DNA of 58,716 nucleotides from Sphingopyxis soli (GTDB lineage: Bacteria > Pseudomonadota > Alphaproteobacteria > Sphingomonadales > Sphingomonadaceae), in assembly GCF_018682675.1 (NCBI RefSeq), contig NZ_JAFMTR010000059.1, forward strand, positions 1 to 58,716, written 5' to 3'. Below the pieces are notes generated by a model, which was given only the letters and a program-made list of their open reading frames with translations, was not told the DNA's origin and did no database searches. The position numbers and the translations under genes are program-made. How positions within the stretch are numbered: the stretch's first letter is position 1; the number at the start of each line of letters is the position of its first letter. Shown piece after piece: positions 1 through 8,754 of the stretch.

Positions 1-37
1 AAGGACCCGCCGACACCCAGTCGGCGGGTCCTTTTTT
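1..37 (+). terminator. Rho-independent terminator of a gene upstream of the window
   Basis: The 13-base arms at 1-13 and 21-33 pair perfectly around a 7-base loop and run into a T tract at 32-37. The T tract lies on the plus strand, so it ends a plus-strand transcript that enters from the left. The upstream gene is not visible. Confidence 0.9.
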
Positions 38-51
38 ATCGCTCGCTTTGT

Positions 52-453
52 GACTCGACGATGGCAATTGTGTTGCGGCGCGGTAAGTCACGGAATTCTC
101 GCGATTCGCTGGGGTCACAAACGACGTAGGAAATAATATACTGAAATTGTTGGATAAAAATGGATTTTAGCGCGATTCCCCAACCCATCGGGAGTCAAGA
201 TTTTTATTTCAGTATTTTTACATGAGCGCCCCTTGATCGACTCGGCACCGCTTGCCTAGACAGGGGTGTCGTCGGCCTTCGCCGGCGGCCGCCACATCGA
301 CATGATTCGCTCTTTTTCGGACTGCGTGTCCGGGACACGATGCCTGCGCCCTTGGCGGAGGCTGTGACGGATCGGCATGTGCGCAGGCCGCGCGAAGTGT
401 CCGGACGGGTGGGGGACTTCAGGGGGCGACACGGGTGATACAAAGCAGGAATC
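52..453. promoter_or_regulatory. dnaA leader with seven GANTC sites
   Basis: This is the only gap above 300 bases in the window and I see no credible gene in it. GANTC, the CcrM methylation target of alphaproteobacteria, occurs at 52-56, 103-107, 174-178, 192-196, 239-243, 304-308 and 449-453. Chance would give one or two in this length. The 120-220 stretch is distinctly AT-rich. I found no good DnaA box (TTATNCACA) and no convincing -35/-10 pair. A cell-cycle-controlled dnaA promoter is an inference from what is known in Caulobacter. Confidence 0.5.
138..215. repeat. 10-bp inverted repeat in AT-rich tract upstream of dnaA
   Basis: ATACTGAAAT at 138-147 is matched by its exact reverse complement ATTTCAGTAT at 206-215, 58 bases apart. 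It brackets an AT-rich stretch. It may be a protein-binding pair or part of an unwinding region; the sequence alone does not say which. Confidence 0.5.
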
Positions 454-461
454 GGCATGGG

Positions 462-1850
462 ATGGACGCAAGGGATGGAGCTGTGAGCGGTGAAGACGCC
501 GCTACGCTCTGGCCACGCGTTGCAGAGGGTCTGCGCCGCGACCTCGGCGCGCGCACCTTCGACCATTGGCTGAAGCCGGTTCGCTTTGCCGATTATTGCG
601 CGCTGTCGGGCGTCGTGACGCTCGAAACCGCCAGCCGCTTCTCGGCGAACTGGATCAACGAGCGCTTCGGCGAACGGCTCGAACTCGCGTGGCGGCAGCA
701 ACTGCCCGCGGTGCGCGGGGTCACCGTCCGCGGCGGCGCAGCGGCCGCCGATCGTGCGGCGGCCTTGTCGGCGCAGCCGCTCCCCGCGTTCGAGGCGCCG
801 CAATCGCCCCCCGCCGCGAACCCTGCCCTGCTGGGTTTCGATCCGCGCCTGTCGTTCGACCGTTTCGTCGTCGCGCGCTCGAACATTCTCGCCGCCAATG
901 CCGCACGGCGCATGGCGATGGCCGAGACGCCGCAGTTCAACCCGCTCTATCTCTGCTCGGGCACCGGGCAGGGCAAGACCCACCTGCTGCAGGCGATCGC
1001 GCAGGATTACGCCGCGTCGCACCCGACCGCGAATATCATCCTGATGTCGGCGGAGAAGTTCATGCTCGAATTCGTCGGCGCGATGCGCGGCGGCGACATG
1101 ATGGCGTTCAAGGCGCGGCTGCGCGCCGCCGACCTGCTGCTGCTCGACGACCTGCAGTTCGTGATCGGGAAGAATTCGACGCAGGAAGAGCTGCTCCACA
1201 CGATCGACGACCTGATGACTGCGGGCAAGCGCCTGGTGGTCACCGCCGACCGTCCGCCGGCGATGCTCGACGGGGTCGAGGCACGGCTCCTGTCGCGCCT
1301 GTCGGGCGGGCTCGTCGCCGATATCGAAGCGCCCGAGGACGATCTTCGCGAACGGATCATCCGCCAGCGGCTCGCCGCGATGCCGATGGTCGAGGTGCCG
1401 GACGCGGTCGTCGCCTATCTGGTCAAGCATTTCACGCGCAACATCCGCGAGCTCGAAGGCGCGCTCAACAAGCTGCTCGCCTATGCCGCGCTCACCGGCA
1501 CGACGGTCGATCTCGCGCTCGCCGAAGACCGGCTGGCCGAAAATGTCCGCAGCGCGCGCCCGCGGATCACGATCGACGAGATCCAGCGGGCGGTGTGCGC
1601 GCACTATCGTCTCGACAAGTCGGAAATGGCGTCGAAGCGCCGCGTCCGCGCCGTCGCGCGCCCGCGTCAGGTCGCGATGTATCTCGCAAAGGAACTGACG
1701 CCGCGTTCCTATCCCGAGATCGGCCGCCGCTTCGGCGGGCGCGACCATTCGACGGTGATCCACGCCGTCCGCACGGTCGAGGCGCTGCGCGTCGCCGACA
1801 GCGAACTCGACGCCGAAATTGCCGCCATCCGGCGCAGCCTCAATAGCTGA
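462..1850 (+). CDS. dnaA: Chromosomal replication initiator protein DnaA
   Basis: DnaA is the AAA+ ATPase that binds DnaA boxes and opens the replication origin. The 462-residue protein has the short N-terminal interaction domain (LWPRVAEGLRRDLG), a variable Ala/Pro-rich linker, and an AAA+ core. Walker A GTGQGKTH lies near residues 167-174 and Walker B LLLLDDLQF near 225-233. The sensor II region is FTRNIRELEGALNKL. The C-terminal DNA-binding domain carries the family signature GRDHSTVIHAVRTVE. The start is uncertain: GTG 435, ATG 462 and GTG 483 are all in frame. AGGA precedes 462, and AGGG/GGAG lies just before 483. I chose ATG 462. The gene is monocistronic, with its own terminator downstream. 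No dnaN or recF follows, as is usual in alphaproteobacteria. Confidence 0.97.
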   Translation: MDARDGAVSGEDAATLWPRVAEGLRRDLGARTFDHWLKPVRFADYCALSGVVTLETASRFSANWINERFGERLELAWRQQLPAVRGVTVRGGAAAADRAAALSAQPLPAFEAPQSPPAANPALLGFDPRLSFDRFVVARSNILAANAARRMAMAETPQFNPLYLCSGTGQGKTHLLQAIAQDYAASHPTANIILMSAEKFMLEFVGAMRGGDMMAFKARLRAADLLLLDDLQFVIGKNSTQEELLHTIDDLMTAGKRLVVTADRPPAMLDGVEARLLSRLSGGLVADIEAPEDDLRERIIRQRLAAMPMVEVPDAVVAYLVKHFTRNIRELEGALNKLLAYAALTGTTVDLALAEDRLAENVRSARPRITIDEIQRAVCAHYRLDKSEMASKRRVRAVARPRQVAMYLAKELTPRSYPEIGRRFGGRDHSTVIHAVRTVEALRVADSELDAEIAAIRRSLNS

Positions 1851-1868
1851 TTGGGTCGCACCAAGGAA

Positions 1869-1904
1869 AAGGCCCGGCTTCCTTGGGGAGGCCGGGCCTT
1901 TTTT
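1869..1904 (+). terminator. Rho-independent terminator after dnaA
   Basis: AAGGCCCGGC (1869-1878) pairs perfectly with GCCGGGCCTT (1891-1900) and is followed by a T run to 1904. It lies 19 bases after the dnaA stop, between convergent genes. It may also slow transcription from the lipoprotein gene on the minus strand. Confidence 0.92.
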
Positions 1905-1924
1905 CTTTTCGCCTGTCGCCGGGA

Positions 1925-2611
1925 TCAGCCCTTTTCGGGAGGCGCCACGGTGATGCGGACGCGCTCGCCCGAATTGCCGGGAAAGCCCGTGAACATCGCC
2001 TCGACGAGGTTCGGGACGATCGCCTGCAGATTATTGTCGCGCGACTGCGCTTCGGCATGGCCTTCGAACAGGCGATAGCCATCGGCGGCGCGATTGATCT
2101 GGAGGTTGAGGCCGCTGGTATAGACGGTATAGCTCGACACGTCGTTATAGCCCCAGCCGGGTCCGAAGCCGCCCCACAGGAAGGGATCGCGATAGCCATA
2201 GACATAGCGGCGGCCGCCCGAACCGCGGACGATCACGGGGCGGTAATAGGAAGGGCCCCAGCCGCCGTACCATGGATCGCCGAAGCCGGGGCTCGAGACG
2301 ACCTTCTCGCGTCCTTTGTCGACGCCATAGTCCATGCGGACGACAAGGTCGGGGCGCTCCCCGCTGCTCACGGGGCGATAGCCGTAGCGGGTGAGTTCGC
2401 CCGCGACGAGATTGGCATATTGGCCGAACTCGATGCCGCCCTGCAGCGCGGGATTGCTCGCCTCGATCACAAAGCTCTGGCCCTGCGGCGCCGGAAGCTG
2501 CGTCTGGAAGCGCGCGACATCGGCCTTGAACGGCGTCGCGCAGCTTGCGAGCGCCAGCGCGGCACCGGTCATGGCGGCCAGCGCGAGATGCCGGAAATTG
2601 ATCTTGCTCAT
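1925..2611 (-). CDS. DUF4136 domain lipoprotein
   Basis: This 228-residue predicted lipoprotein has a positively charged N-terminus, a hydrophobic stretch and a lipobox ALASC that places the lipidated Cys near residue 24. The rest matches the DUF4136 pattern: an early FKADVARFQ strand, a Tyr/Gly-rich middle (GYRPVSSGERPDLVVRMDYG, then a WYGGWGPSYYRP-type segment), and a C-terminal NLVEAMFTGFPG region. Members are outer-membrane or periplasmic lipoproteins of unknown role. The gene is transcribed alone, 165 bases downstream of trpS, and converges on dnaA. Membership of DUF4136 is recognised from overall pattern; the function is unknown. Confidence 0.8.
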   Translation of the reverse strand: MSKINFRHLALAAMTGAALALASCATPFKADVARFQTQLPAPQGQSFVIEASNPALQGGIEFGQYANLVAGELTRYGYRPVSSGERPDLVVRMDYGVDKGREKVVSSPGFGDPWYGGWGPSYYRPVIVRGSGGRRYVYGYRDPFLWGGFGPGWGYNDVSSYTVYTSGLNLQINRAADGYRLFEGHAEAQSRDNNLQAIVPNLVEAMFTGFPGNSGERVRITVAPPEKG

Positions 2612-2776
2612 GTCTCTGCTCCGTGATTCGGATCGGCACGCACGGCGCCGTTTATAGCATGACTATATCGATGCGACTTAACCTTGGTTGAACCCGCTTC
2701 GTCGCGCGGCGGTTCCACCTCCCCGATATGGGCAGATGGTGCCGGCAAACAAGATTTTTCGTAACAGGACGAAGGT

Positions 2777-3775
2777 TTAACGGCAGAGCCCGAGCGCGGC
2801 ATAGGCGGCATCGAGCGTCGGCTTCGCCAGCGCCGCGGCGCGGGCCGCGCCGGCTTCCAGCGCCGTATCGATCGCCGCCGGATCGGCCTTCAACTCGGCA
2901 AGGCGCGTCGCGATCGGCCGCAGCGTCTCGACGAGCAATTCGCCCAGTGCCGGCTTGAACGCCCCGAACCCCTGCCCCGCAAAGCGCGCGAGCACCTGAT
3001 CGACGCTTTCATCGGCCATCGCGGCATAGATCGAAACGAGATTGGCGGCTTCGGCCCGGCCTTCGAGTCCGGCGGCTTCGGACGGCAGCGGTTCGGGATC
3101 GGTCTTCGCCTTGCGGACCTTCGCCATGATCGTGTCGGGATCGTCGATCAGGTTGATCCGGCTCGCATCGCTGGGGTCCGACTTCGACATCTTCGCGGTG
3201 CCGTCGCGCAGGCTCATGATCCGCGCCGCGGTCGGCGGAATCGTCGGTTCGGGCAGCGTGAAGGTTTCGGTCCCGGTGTCGAGGTTGAACTTGGTCGCGA
3301 TATCGCGCGCGAGTTCGAGATGCTGCTTCTGGTCGTCGCCGACCGGAACATGCGTCGTCTGGTAGAGCAGCACGTCGGCCGCCTGCAGCACCGGATAGGC
3401 ATAAAGCCCGACGCTCGCGCCCTCGCGGTTCTTGCCCGACTTTTCCTTGAACTGCGTCATCCGGTTGAGCCAGCCGATCCGCGCGGTGCAGAAGAGCAGC
3501 CAGGCGAGCTCGGCGTGCGCGGGAACGCGCGCCTGGTTGAACAGGATCGCCTTGTCGGGGTCGATACCGGCCGCCATCAGCGCCGCCGCCATTTCGCGCG
3601 TGTTCGCGGTGAGCTCGGCAGGGTCGTTGTGGACGGTGATCGCGTGAAGGTCGGCGAGGAAATACAGCTTTTCCCCCGGCATCTCGTCCTGCATCCGCAC
3701 CCAGTTGCGGATCGCGCCCAGATAATTGCCGAGGTGCAAATTTCCGGTGGGCTGGATGCCCGATAGCGTCCGCAT
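2777..3775 (-). CDS. trpS: Tryptophanyl-tRNA synthetase
   Basis: This cytoplasmic class I aminoacyl-tRNA synthetase charges tRNA-Trp. The 332-residue length is normal for bacterial TrpRS. The HIGH-type motif is in [12 protein letters not shown] (residues 9-20) and the KMSKS loop is KMSKSDPS (195-202). The substrate-binding segment [15 protein letters not shown] lies between them. It is the last gene of secB-murJ-trpS on the minus strand, starting 3 bases after the murJ stop, so it is very likely cotranscribed and perhaps translationally coupled. Confidence 0.98.
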   Translation of the reverse strand: MRTLSGIQPTGNLHLGNYLGAIRNWVRMQDEMPGEKLYFLADLHAITVHNDPAELTANTREMAAALMAAGIDPDKAILFNQARVPAHAELAWLLFCTARIGWLNRMTQFKEKSGKNREGASVGLYAYPVLQAADVLLYQTTHVPVGDDQKQHLELARDIATKFNLDTGTETFTLPEPTIPPTAARIMSLRDGTAKMSKSDPSDASRINLIDDPDTIMAKVRKAKTDPEPLPSEAAGLEGRAEAANLVSIYAAMADESVDQVLARFAGQGFGAFKPALGELLVETLRPIATRLAELKADPAAIDTALEAGAARAAALAKPTLDAAYAALGLCR

Positions 3776-3778
3776 GTC

Positions 3779-5389
3779 TTATTCCTTCGTGGTCGCCGCG
3801 CCGTTGCGGCGCCGCCGCGTCAGCATGGCGAGCAGATCCTTGTCAAGCGCGCCGGTCGCGAAGGCGGCGGCGAAAAAGACCATGCCGCCCGCCGCGACGA
3901 GGATGGTGAGCGACCAGATGCGCTCGAAGACATTGCCGCCGTAATAGGGCTCCATCAGCGGCATCATGTAGAGGAGCAACGCCGCCATCGCCGCGACCGC
4001 GACAAGCTGGCGCGCGATGCGCCCGGCGAGCTTCGCCGTGAAATGGAACCAGCCGCGGCGATGGAGCACCGTATAGAGCAGCAGGCAATTGACCGACGCC
4101 GACGCCGCCGTCGCTCCCGCAAGGCCGACGATACCGTAGCGTTCGACGACATAGAGGTTGATCGCGATGTTGACGAGCAGCGAGGCAAGCGCGGTCCACA
4201 CCGGCGTCTTGGTGTCCTCGCGCGCGAAGAAGCCGGGATTGAGGATCTTCACGACCACATAGGCGGGCAGGCCGCAGATCAGCGCGACGACGATTTGCGC
4301 CATGATCACCCCGTCGCCGGCCGTGAACTTGCCGCCGACGAAGAAGGCGGTGACGAAAGCCGGTGCGCAGATGGCGAGCGCGGCGGCGGCAGGCAGCGTC
4401 AGCAGCGTGGCGATTTCGAACGCATTCGCCTGCAACCGCTGCGCCTCCGCTGCGTCGCCGCTGTGGATGTGGCGCGAGAGCATTGGCAGGATCGCGGTGC
4501 CCAGCGCGATGCCGACGATCCCGAGCGGCAATTGGTTGAGCCGGTCGGCGAGCTTGAGCAAAGTCAGCGATCCCTGCGGCAGCGAGGTTGCGAAGAAGGT
4601 GTCGACGAACTGGCTGACCTGATAGATGCCGGCGCCGAAGGTCGCCGGCAGGATCAGCGCCCCGAGCCGCTTCACCTCCGGGGTGAATTTCGGGAAGCGC
4701 CAGTGGAGCGTAAGCCCCGCGCGCCGCACCGCCCACATCATGTAAGCGAGCTGAACAACGCCCGCGAGGCTCACCGCGATCGCGAGCGCTTCCGCAACGA
4801 TCCGGTCGTCGCCGCCGGGACCGCGCAGCCACCAGCCCGCAACGATCCCGCCGATCAGCACGATGTTGAGCAGTACCGGCGCGAAGGCGCCGGGCGCGAA
4901 GCGCGAGCGCGCGTTGAGCAGGCCCGAGAGCATCGCGACGAGGCTGACGAGCGCCAGATAGGGAAAGGTCACGCGGCTCAGGAACACCGCAAAGTCGAAC
5001 TTGCCCGGCACCTGCTGGAAATCGCGCGCGAGCAGCCACACGATCCCGGGCATCACGACCATCATGATCGCGGAGAAGCCGAGCAGCACCCAGAGGAAGA
5101 CCGAGAGCACATCGTCGGCAAATTTCGCTGCCGCTTCCTCACCGCCGGTTCCGCCTGCTCCCGTTCCGTGCAGTGCGCGGCTGTACATCGGCACGAAGGC
5201 GACCGAGAACGCCCCTTCCGCAAACAGGCGGCGGAAGGTGTTGGGCAGGGTGAAAGCGAGCTGGAAGGCATCGGCGGCGAGCCCGGCGCCAAGGACGCGG
5301 GCAAGCAGCATGTCACGCGCAAAGCCGAAAACGCGGCTGATCATCGTCAGGCCGCCGATCGTCCCCACGTTTTTGACGAGGCTGCTCAA
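3779..5389 (-). CDS. murJ: Lipid II flippase MurJ (MviN)
   Basis: MurJ moves the peptidoglycan precursor lipid II across the inner membrane. The 536-residue protein is almost wholly hydrophobic, with about 14 membrane segments typical of the MOP superfamily. The N-terminus MSSLVKNVGTIGGLTMISRVFGFARDMLLA carries the family's SRVxGxxRD hallmark. A further typical segment is LPNTFRRLFAEGAFSVAFVP. It sits between secB (26 bases upstream) and trpS (3 bases downstream) on the same strand. An essential envelope gene is thus packed with a secretion chaperone and a tRNA synthetase. Confidence 0.96.
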   Translation of the reverse strand: MSSLVKNVGTIGGLTMISRVFGFARDMLLARVLGAGLAADAFQLAFTLPNTFRRLFAEGAFSVAFVPMYSRALHGTGAGGTGGEEAAAKFADDVLSVFLWVLLGFSAIMMVVMPGIVWLLARDFQQVPGKFDFAVFLSRVTFPYLALVSLVAMLSGLLNARSRFAPGAFAPVLLNIVLIGGIVAGWWLRGPGGDDRIVAEALAIAVSLAGVVQLAYMMWAVRRAGLTLHWRFPKFTPEVKRLGALILPATFGAGIYQVSQFVDTFFATSLPQGSLTLLKLADRLNQLPLGIVGIALGTAILPMLSRHIHSGDAAEAQRLQANAFEIATLLTLPAAAALAICAPAFVTAFFVGGKFTAGDGVIMAQIVVALICGLPAYVVVKILNPGFFAREDTKTPVWTALASLLVNIAINLYVVERYGIVGLAGATAASASVNCLLLYTVLHRRGWFHFTAKLAGRIARQLVAVAAMAALLLYMMPLMEPYYGGNVFERIWSLTILVAAGGMVFFAAAFATGALDKDLLAMLTRRRRNGAATTKE

Positions 5390-5415
5390 CCGCTTCGCCT
5401 GCCCCGTCGCGGGGT

Positions 5416-5928
5416 TTAGGCCTGACCGACCACGACGTCGCCGGCCGCTTCGGCCTGCATCGCCTGCGCCTGTTGCATGAACAGGCCGTGGAAATCGATC
5501 GGTTCGAGGAGCAAGGGCGCGAAACCGCCGTCACGCACGACGTCGGCGACGACGCGGCGCGCGAAGGGAAAGAGGATGCGCGGCGCTTCGGCCAGGAAGA
5601 AGGGCTGCAGCTGGTCGTCCGGGACGTTGCGGACGCCGAACAGGCCGGCATATTTCAGGTCGACGATGAACGACGTGCCCTCGTCGGCTTTCGAGGTGAT
5701 GTCGATCTTCAACGTCACCTCGTACAGATTTTCGCCGACAGTGTCGGCGCCGATGTTGAACTGGACATCGACCTGCGGCGCCGACTGCCACTGATAGACG
5801 GCGGGCGCATTCGGATTCTCGAACGACAGATCCTTCACATATTGCGAGATCAGGCCGATCGCCGGCGCGGTATCCTCGCCGTTCGGCTGCGGGGCGGGGT
5901 TGAAGTCGCTGCTGGTCTCGTCAGCCAT
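5416..5928 (-). CDS. secB: Protein-export chaperone SecB
   Basis: SecB is a homotetrameric cytosolic chaperone that keeps preproteins unfolded and delivers them to SecA. The 170-residue protein has the conserved core QYVKDLSFENPNAP near residues 29-42, then the YEVTLKIDI strand, the KYAGLF segment and the C-terminal LFPFARRVVADVVRDGGFAPLLLEPIDF block. It is the first gene of the secB-murJ-trpS run and diverges from the Tim44-like/mltA/Smr operon across about 200 bases. A secB gene beside a Tim44-like gene is, from memory, a common alphaproteobacterial arrangement. Confidence 0.97.
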   Translation of the reverse strand: MADETSSDFNPAPQPNGEDTAPAIGLISQYVKDLSFENPNAPAVYQWQSAPQVDVQFNIGADTVGENLYEVTLKIDITSKADEGTSFIVDLKYAGLFGVRNVPDDQLQPFFLAEAPRILFPFARRVVADVVRDGGFAPLLLEPIDFHGLFMQQAQAMQAEAAGDVVVGQA

Positions 5929-6135
5929 GATCTTAACGCTTTCGTTGGAAAAAAATGGGAAGGATCGACCGCGAAGGCGGCGCGTTGCCGCGGCGCTTAG
6001 CAGCGGCGAAGCGTCAGCACAATGGGCGCGAATCGTTGACCTGCCGCAAGCCTCAGGTCATGGTGATTTGAAACATGGCCGCGGATCGCCTATGTTGAAC
6101 CGAGATTTTCCATCGTCCGCACTGGATATTTGCCT

Positions 6136-6816
6136 GTGACCGCTTTTTCGATCGTCCTGCTCGCCATGATCGCTGCCTTTCTGGGTATGCGGCTCTACTC
6201 GGTGCTCGGCAAGCGAACGGGGCACGAGCAGGAACCCGTGCTGCCGCGCCGCGACGAGCGTCCGACCTCGCCATCTGCCTCCGCGCCGGTTCGCCTCGAC
6301 GACGCCGACACGCTGAGCGCGCCGCAGGCGGCCGCACCCGGCGGCACCGGCCTCGTCTATGAACCCGCCGCCGAAGCGGGCCTTCGCCAGTTGCTCGCGA
6401 GCGATCGCCATTTCGACGCCGGCCGCTTCATGGAGGGCGCCGAGGCGGCGTATCGCATGATCCTCGAGGCCTTCTGGACCGGCGACCGCGACACGCTCCG
6501 CGACCTCTGCGACGACGACAGCTACGACGGTTTCGTCGCCGCGATCGAAGCGCGCGAGGCGCGCGGCGAGAAGCTCGACAACCGCCTGATCGGAATCGAT
6601 TCGGCAAAGATCACCGCGGTCGAGCTCGACCGCCGCGAAGCGCGCATTACCGTCCGCTACCAGGCCGACATCAGCGCCGTCACCCGCGACGCCGACGGCA
6701 AGATGATCGCGGGCTCGATGAGCGACGCGTCGCAGACCGACGATTTCTGGACCTTCCGCCGTCAGCTCGGCAGCAGCGATCCGAACTGGCTGCTCGACGA
6801 AGTCGAAGCCGCCTGA
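6136..6816 (+). CDS. Tim44/TimA-like domain protein, membrane-anchored
   Basis: This 226-residue protein has one N-terminal membrane segment (FSIVLLAMIAAFLGMRLYSVL), a proline- and charge-rich linker, then a Tim44-like NTF2-fold domain from about residue 75 to the end. Recognisable parts are FMEGAEAAYRMILEAFWTGDRD and FWTFRRQLGSSDPNWLLDEV. Alphaproteobacterial members are the bacterial relatives of the mitochondrial import adaptor Tim44; their role in bacteria is poorly defined. GTG 6136 is preferred over TTG 6130, two codons upstream. It is the first gene of a three-gene operon; mltA starts 5 bases after its stop. Confidence 0.85.
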   Translation: MTAFSIVLLAMIAAFLGMRLYSVLGKRTGHEQEPVLPRRDERPTSPSASAPVRLDDADTLSAPQAAAPGGTGLVYEPAAEAGLRQLLASDRHFDAGRFMEGAEAAYRMILEAFWTGDRDTLRDLCDDDSYDGFVAAIEAREARGEKLDNRLIGIDSAKITAVELDRREARITVRYQADISAVTRDADGKMIAGSMSDASQTDDFWTFRRQLGSSDPNWLLDEVEAA

Positions 6817-6821
6817 TTCCC

Positions 6822-8171
6822 GTGACCGAGGCGCGGACGCAGCCGGCGCCGCTGGCGCGTCGATCCGGAGTCGCGTTTCTGGCCTGCCTGCCGCTGCTGT
6901 CGGCCTGCACATCGGTGATCCCCGAGGCGAGCCCGCGTCCTCCAGCCGCGACGCCCCCCGCCGCCATGCCCGCACCGGCCCCCGCGCCGATCGGGTCGCC
7001 GCGACCCTATGTGCCGCGCCCGTCGGAAACGGGGAGCGTCGTCGCCGCACAGCCGGTTCCGGCAACGCCCAATCCGCCACTGCCCGCCCCGGCGCCGCCG
7101 CCGACAGCGACGACCGCCGCCGAAGCCGGGGTGCTGGCCGGTCCCGAATTTAACGACCTCGGGGTTTCCGCCGAACAGGCGACCGCGGCGCTCAAGGCCT
7201 TTCGCCTGAGCTGCCCCTCGCTGCTCCGCCGCGCCGATGCGAGCGGTCTCACGCAAAACGCCGAATGGGCCGAAAGCTGTGCCGCCGCGAAGGACTGGGC
7301 CGACCGCGATGCGACCAATTTCTTCAGCCGCTATTTCGGCACCGTGCAGGTCGGCGCCGGCACCGCCTTCGTCACCGGCTATTACGAGCCCGAAATCGCC
7401 GGATCGCGGACGCGGCGCCCGGGCTATGACGTCCCCATCTATCGCCGCCCCGCCGACCTGGTCGACGTCGACCTCGGCCGGTTTTCGAGCGACCTCGCGG
7501 GCAAGAAGATCCGCGGCCGCGTCGAGGGCAGCAATCTCATTCCTTATTACGACCGCACCGCGATCGAGAGCGGCGCGCTCGCGAACCGCGGGCTCGAGAT
7601 CGCCTGGGCCGCCGACGCCGCCGAATTCTTCTTCCTGCAGGTGCAGGGGTCGGGGCGCCTGCGCCTGCCCGACGGCGCCGTCATGCGGATCGGCTACGAC
7701 AGTCAGAACGGCCGCGACTATGTCGGTATCGGCAAGCTCCTGCTCGACCGGGGCGAGTTGCAGCGCGGACAGGCGTCGATGCAGGGCATCCTCGACTATC
7801 TGCGCGCCGATCCGGTGCGCGGCGCGGCGGTGATGAACGAGAATCCGAGCTGGGTCTTCTTTCGCGAAATCACCGGCCCCGGACCGCTCGGCGCGCTCGG
7901 AGTGCCCGTGACTCCGCGGTCGAGCGTGGCCGCCGATCCCAAATATGTGCCGCTCGGCGCACCGGTCTTCCTCTCGCTCGACCGCGCCGAACCGAACGGG
8001 CTGTGGATCGCGCAGGACACCGGCGGCGCGATCAAGGGCGCCAACCGCTTCGACAGTTTCTGGGGTGCGGGCGATCAGGCCCGCGCGATCGCCGGCGGCA
8101 TGGCGAGCCGCGGCTCGGCGCTGCTCCTCCTGCCGCGCGCGAGCGTCGCGCGGCTCGCCCCCCGTCCCTGA
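6822..8171 (+). CDS. mltA: Membrane-bound lytic murein transglycosylase A
   Basis: MltA cleaves glycan strands of peptidoglycan to give 1,6-anhydromuropeptides. The 449-residue protein is a lipoprotein with lipobox LSAC (Cys near residue 29), followed by a long Pro/Ala-rich spacer of about 80 residues. The MltA domain follows (YFGTVQVGAGTAFVTGYYEPE ... LQVQGSGRLRLPDG). The C-terminal 3D domain contains AQDTGGAIKGANRFD, whose Asp corresponds to the catalytic residue of E. coli MltA. The start is GTG 6822. Genes on both sides are within 5 bases, so this is the middle gene of the Tim44-like/mltA/Smr operon. Confidence 0.95.
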   Translation: MTEARTQPAPLARRSGVAFLACLPLLSACTSVIPEASPRPPAATPPAAMPAPAPAPIGSPRPYVPRPSETGSVVAAQPVPATPNPPLPAPAPPPTATTAAEAGVLAGPEFNDLGVSAEQATAALKAFRLSCPSLLRRADASGLTQNAEWAESCAAAKDWADRDATNFFSRYFGTVQVGAGTAFVTGYYEPEIAGSRTRRPGYDVPIYRRPADLVDVDLGRFSSDLAGKKIRGRVEGSNLIPYYDRTAIESGALANRGLEIAWAADAAEFFFLQVQGSGRLRLPDGAVMRIGYDSQNGRDYVGIGKLLLDRGELQRGQASMQGILDYLRADPVRGAAVMNENPSWVFFREITGPGPLGALGVPVTPRSSVAADPKYVPLGAPVFLSLDRAEPNGLWIAQDTGGAIKGANRFDSFWGAGDQARAIAGGMASRGSALLLLPRASVARLAPRP

Positions 8172-8172
8172 C

Positions 8173-8745
8173 ATGGCACGTCGGCTCGATCCGCACGAAA
8201 CGGCGCTGTGGAAAAAGGTCGCGGCGACGGTCGAACCGATCGTCAAGCGCCCCGCGCCGCCCGAACCCGTGGCCCCGCCGACCGTGCGTCCGCCGAAAGC
8301 CACGCCGCGAAGCGCCTCCGCGCCTGCCGCCGCACCTGCTGCGGCCCGCCTGCCGCCACCGCGGCGGACCTGGTCGGGCGCGACCCTCGACGGCCATTGG
8401 GACCGGCGCCTGCGCAAGGGACTCGTCCGCCCCGAGATGACCATCGACCTTCACGGGCACAGCCTCGCCTCGGCGCAGGCTCTGCTCGACGAAGCGATCG
8501 GGCGCGCACTGATGCGCGGAGCGCGCGTGCTGCTGGTGGTCGCCGGGCGATTGCGCCCCGGCGCCGACCGCTTGCCGCTGATGCACGGCGATCCGCGTCC
8601 GCGCGGCGCGATCCGCGCCTCGCTGCCCGACTGGCTGTCGGTGTCGCCCTATGCCGACCGGATCGTCGCGCTGCGCCCCGCGCATATCAGCCACGGCGGC
8701 GGCGGCGCGGTTTATGTGATCCTGCGCCGCCCAAGAGAGGAATAG
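8173..8745 (+). CDS. Smr domain protein
   Basis: This 190-residue protein has a basic, Ala/Pro-rich N-terminal half and a C-terminal Smr domain from about residue 95. The domain shows the MTIDLHGHSLASAQALLDEA motif, a central HGDPRPRGAIRASLPDWL segment (family pattern HGxG...LR..V..WL) and a final GGGGAVYVILRR strand. Stand-alone Smr proteins are structure-specific nucleases or RNA-binding proteins; the exact role is unknown. ATG 8173 lies 1 base after the mltA stop, so translational coupling is likely. It converges on dapE with a 9-base gap. Confidence 0.88.
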   Translation: MARRLDPHETALWKKVAATVEPIVKRPAPPEPVAPPTVRPPKATPRSASAPAAAPAAARLPPPRRTWSGATLDGHWDRRLRKGLVRPEMTIDLHGHSLASAQALLDEAIGRALMRGARVLLVVAGRLRPGADRLPLMHGDPRPRGAIRASLPDWLSVSPYADRIVALRPAHISHGGGGAVYVILRRPREE

Positions 8746-8754
8746 GGTCGGTCC

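Noticed and set aside
1..434. Replication origin (oriC) upstream of dnaA
   Set aside because: AT-rich tract present, but I find no consensus DnaA boxes; alphaproteobacterial origins often lie elsewhere.
256..471. Short minus-strand open frame upstream of dnaA
   Set aside because: No ribosome site, no recognisable domain and position across the dnaA start; likely chance.
204..1763. A 519-codon minus-strand open frame over dnaA
   Set aside because: Antisense of dnaA with Arg/Asp-rich low-complexity protein; no domain.
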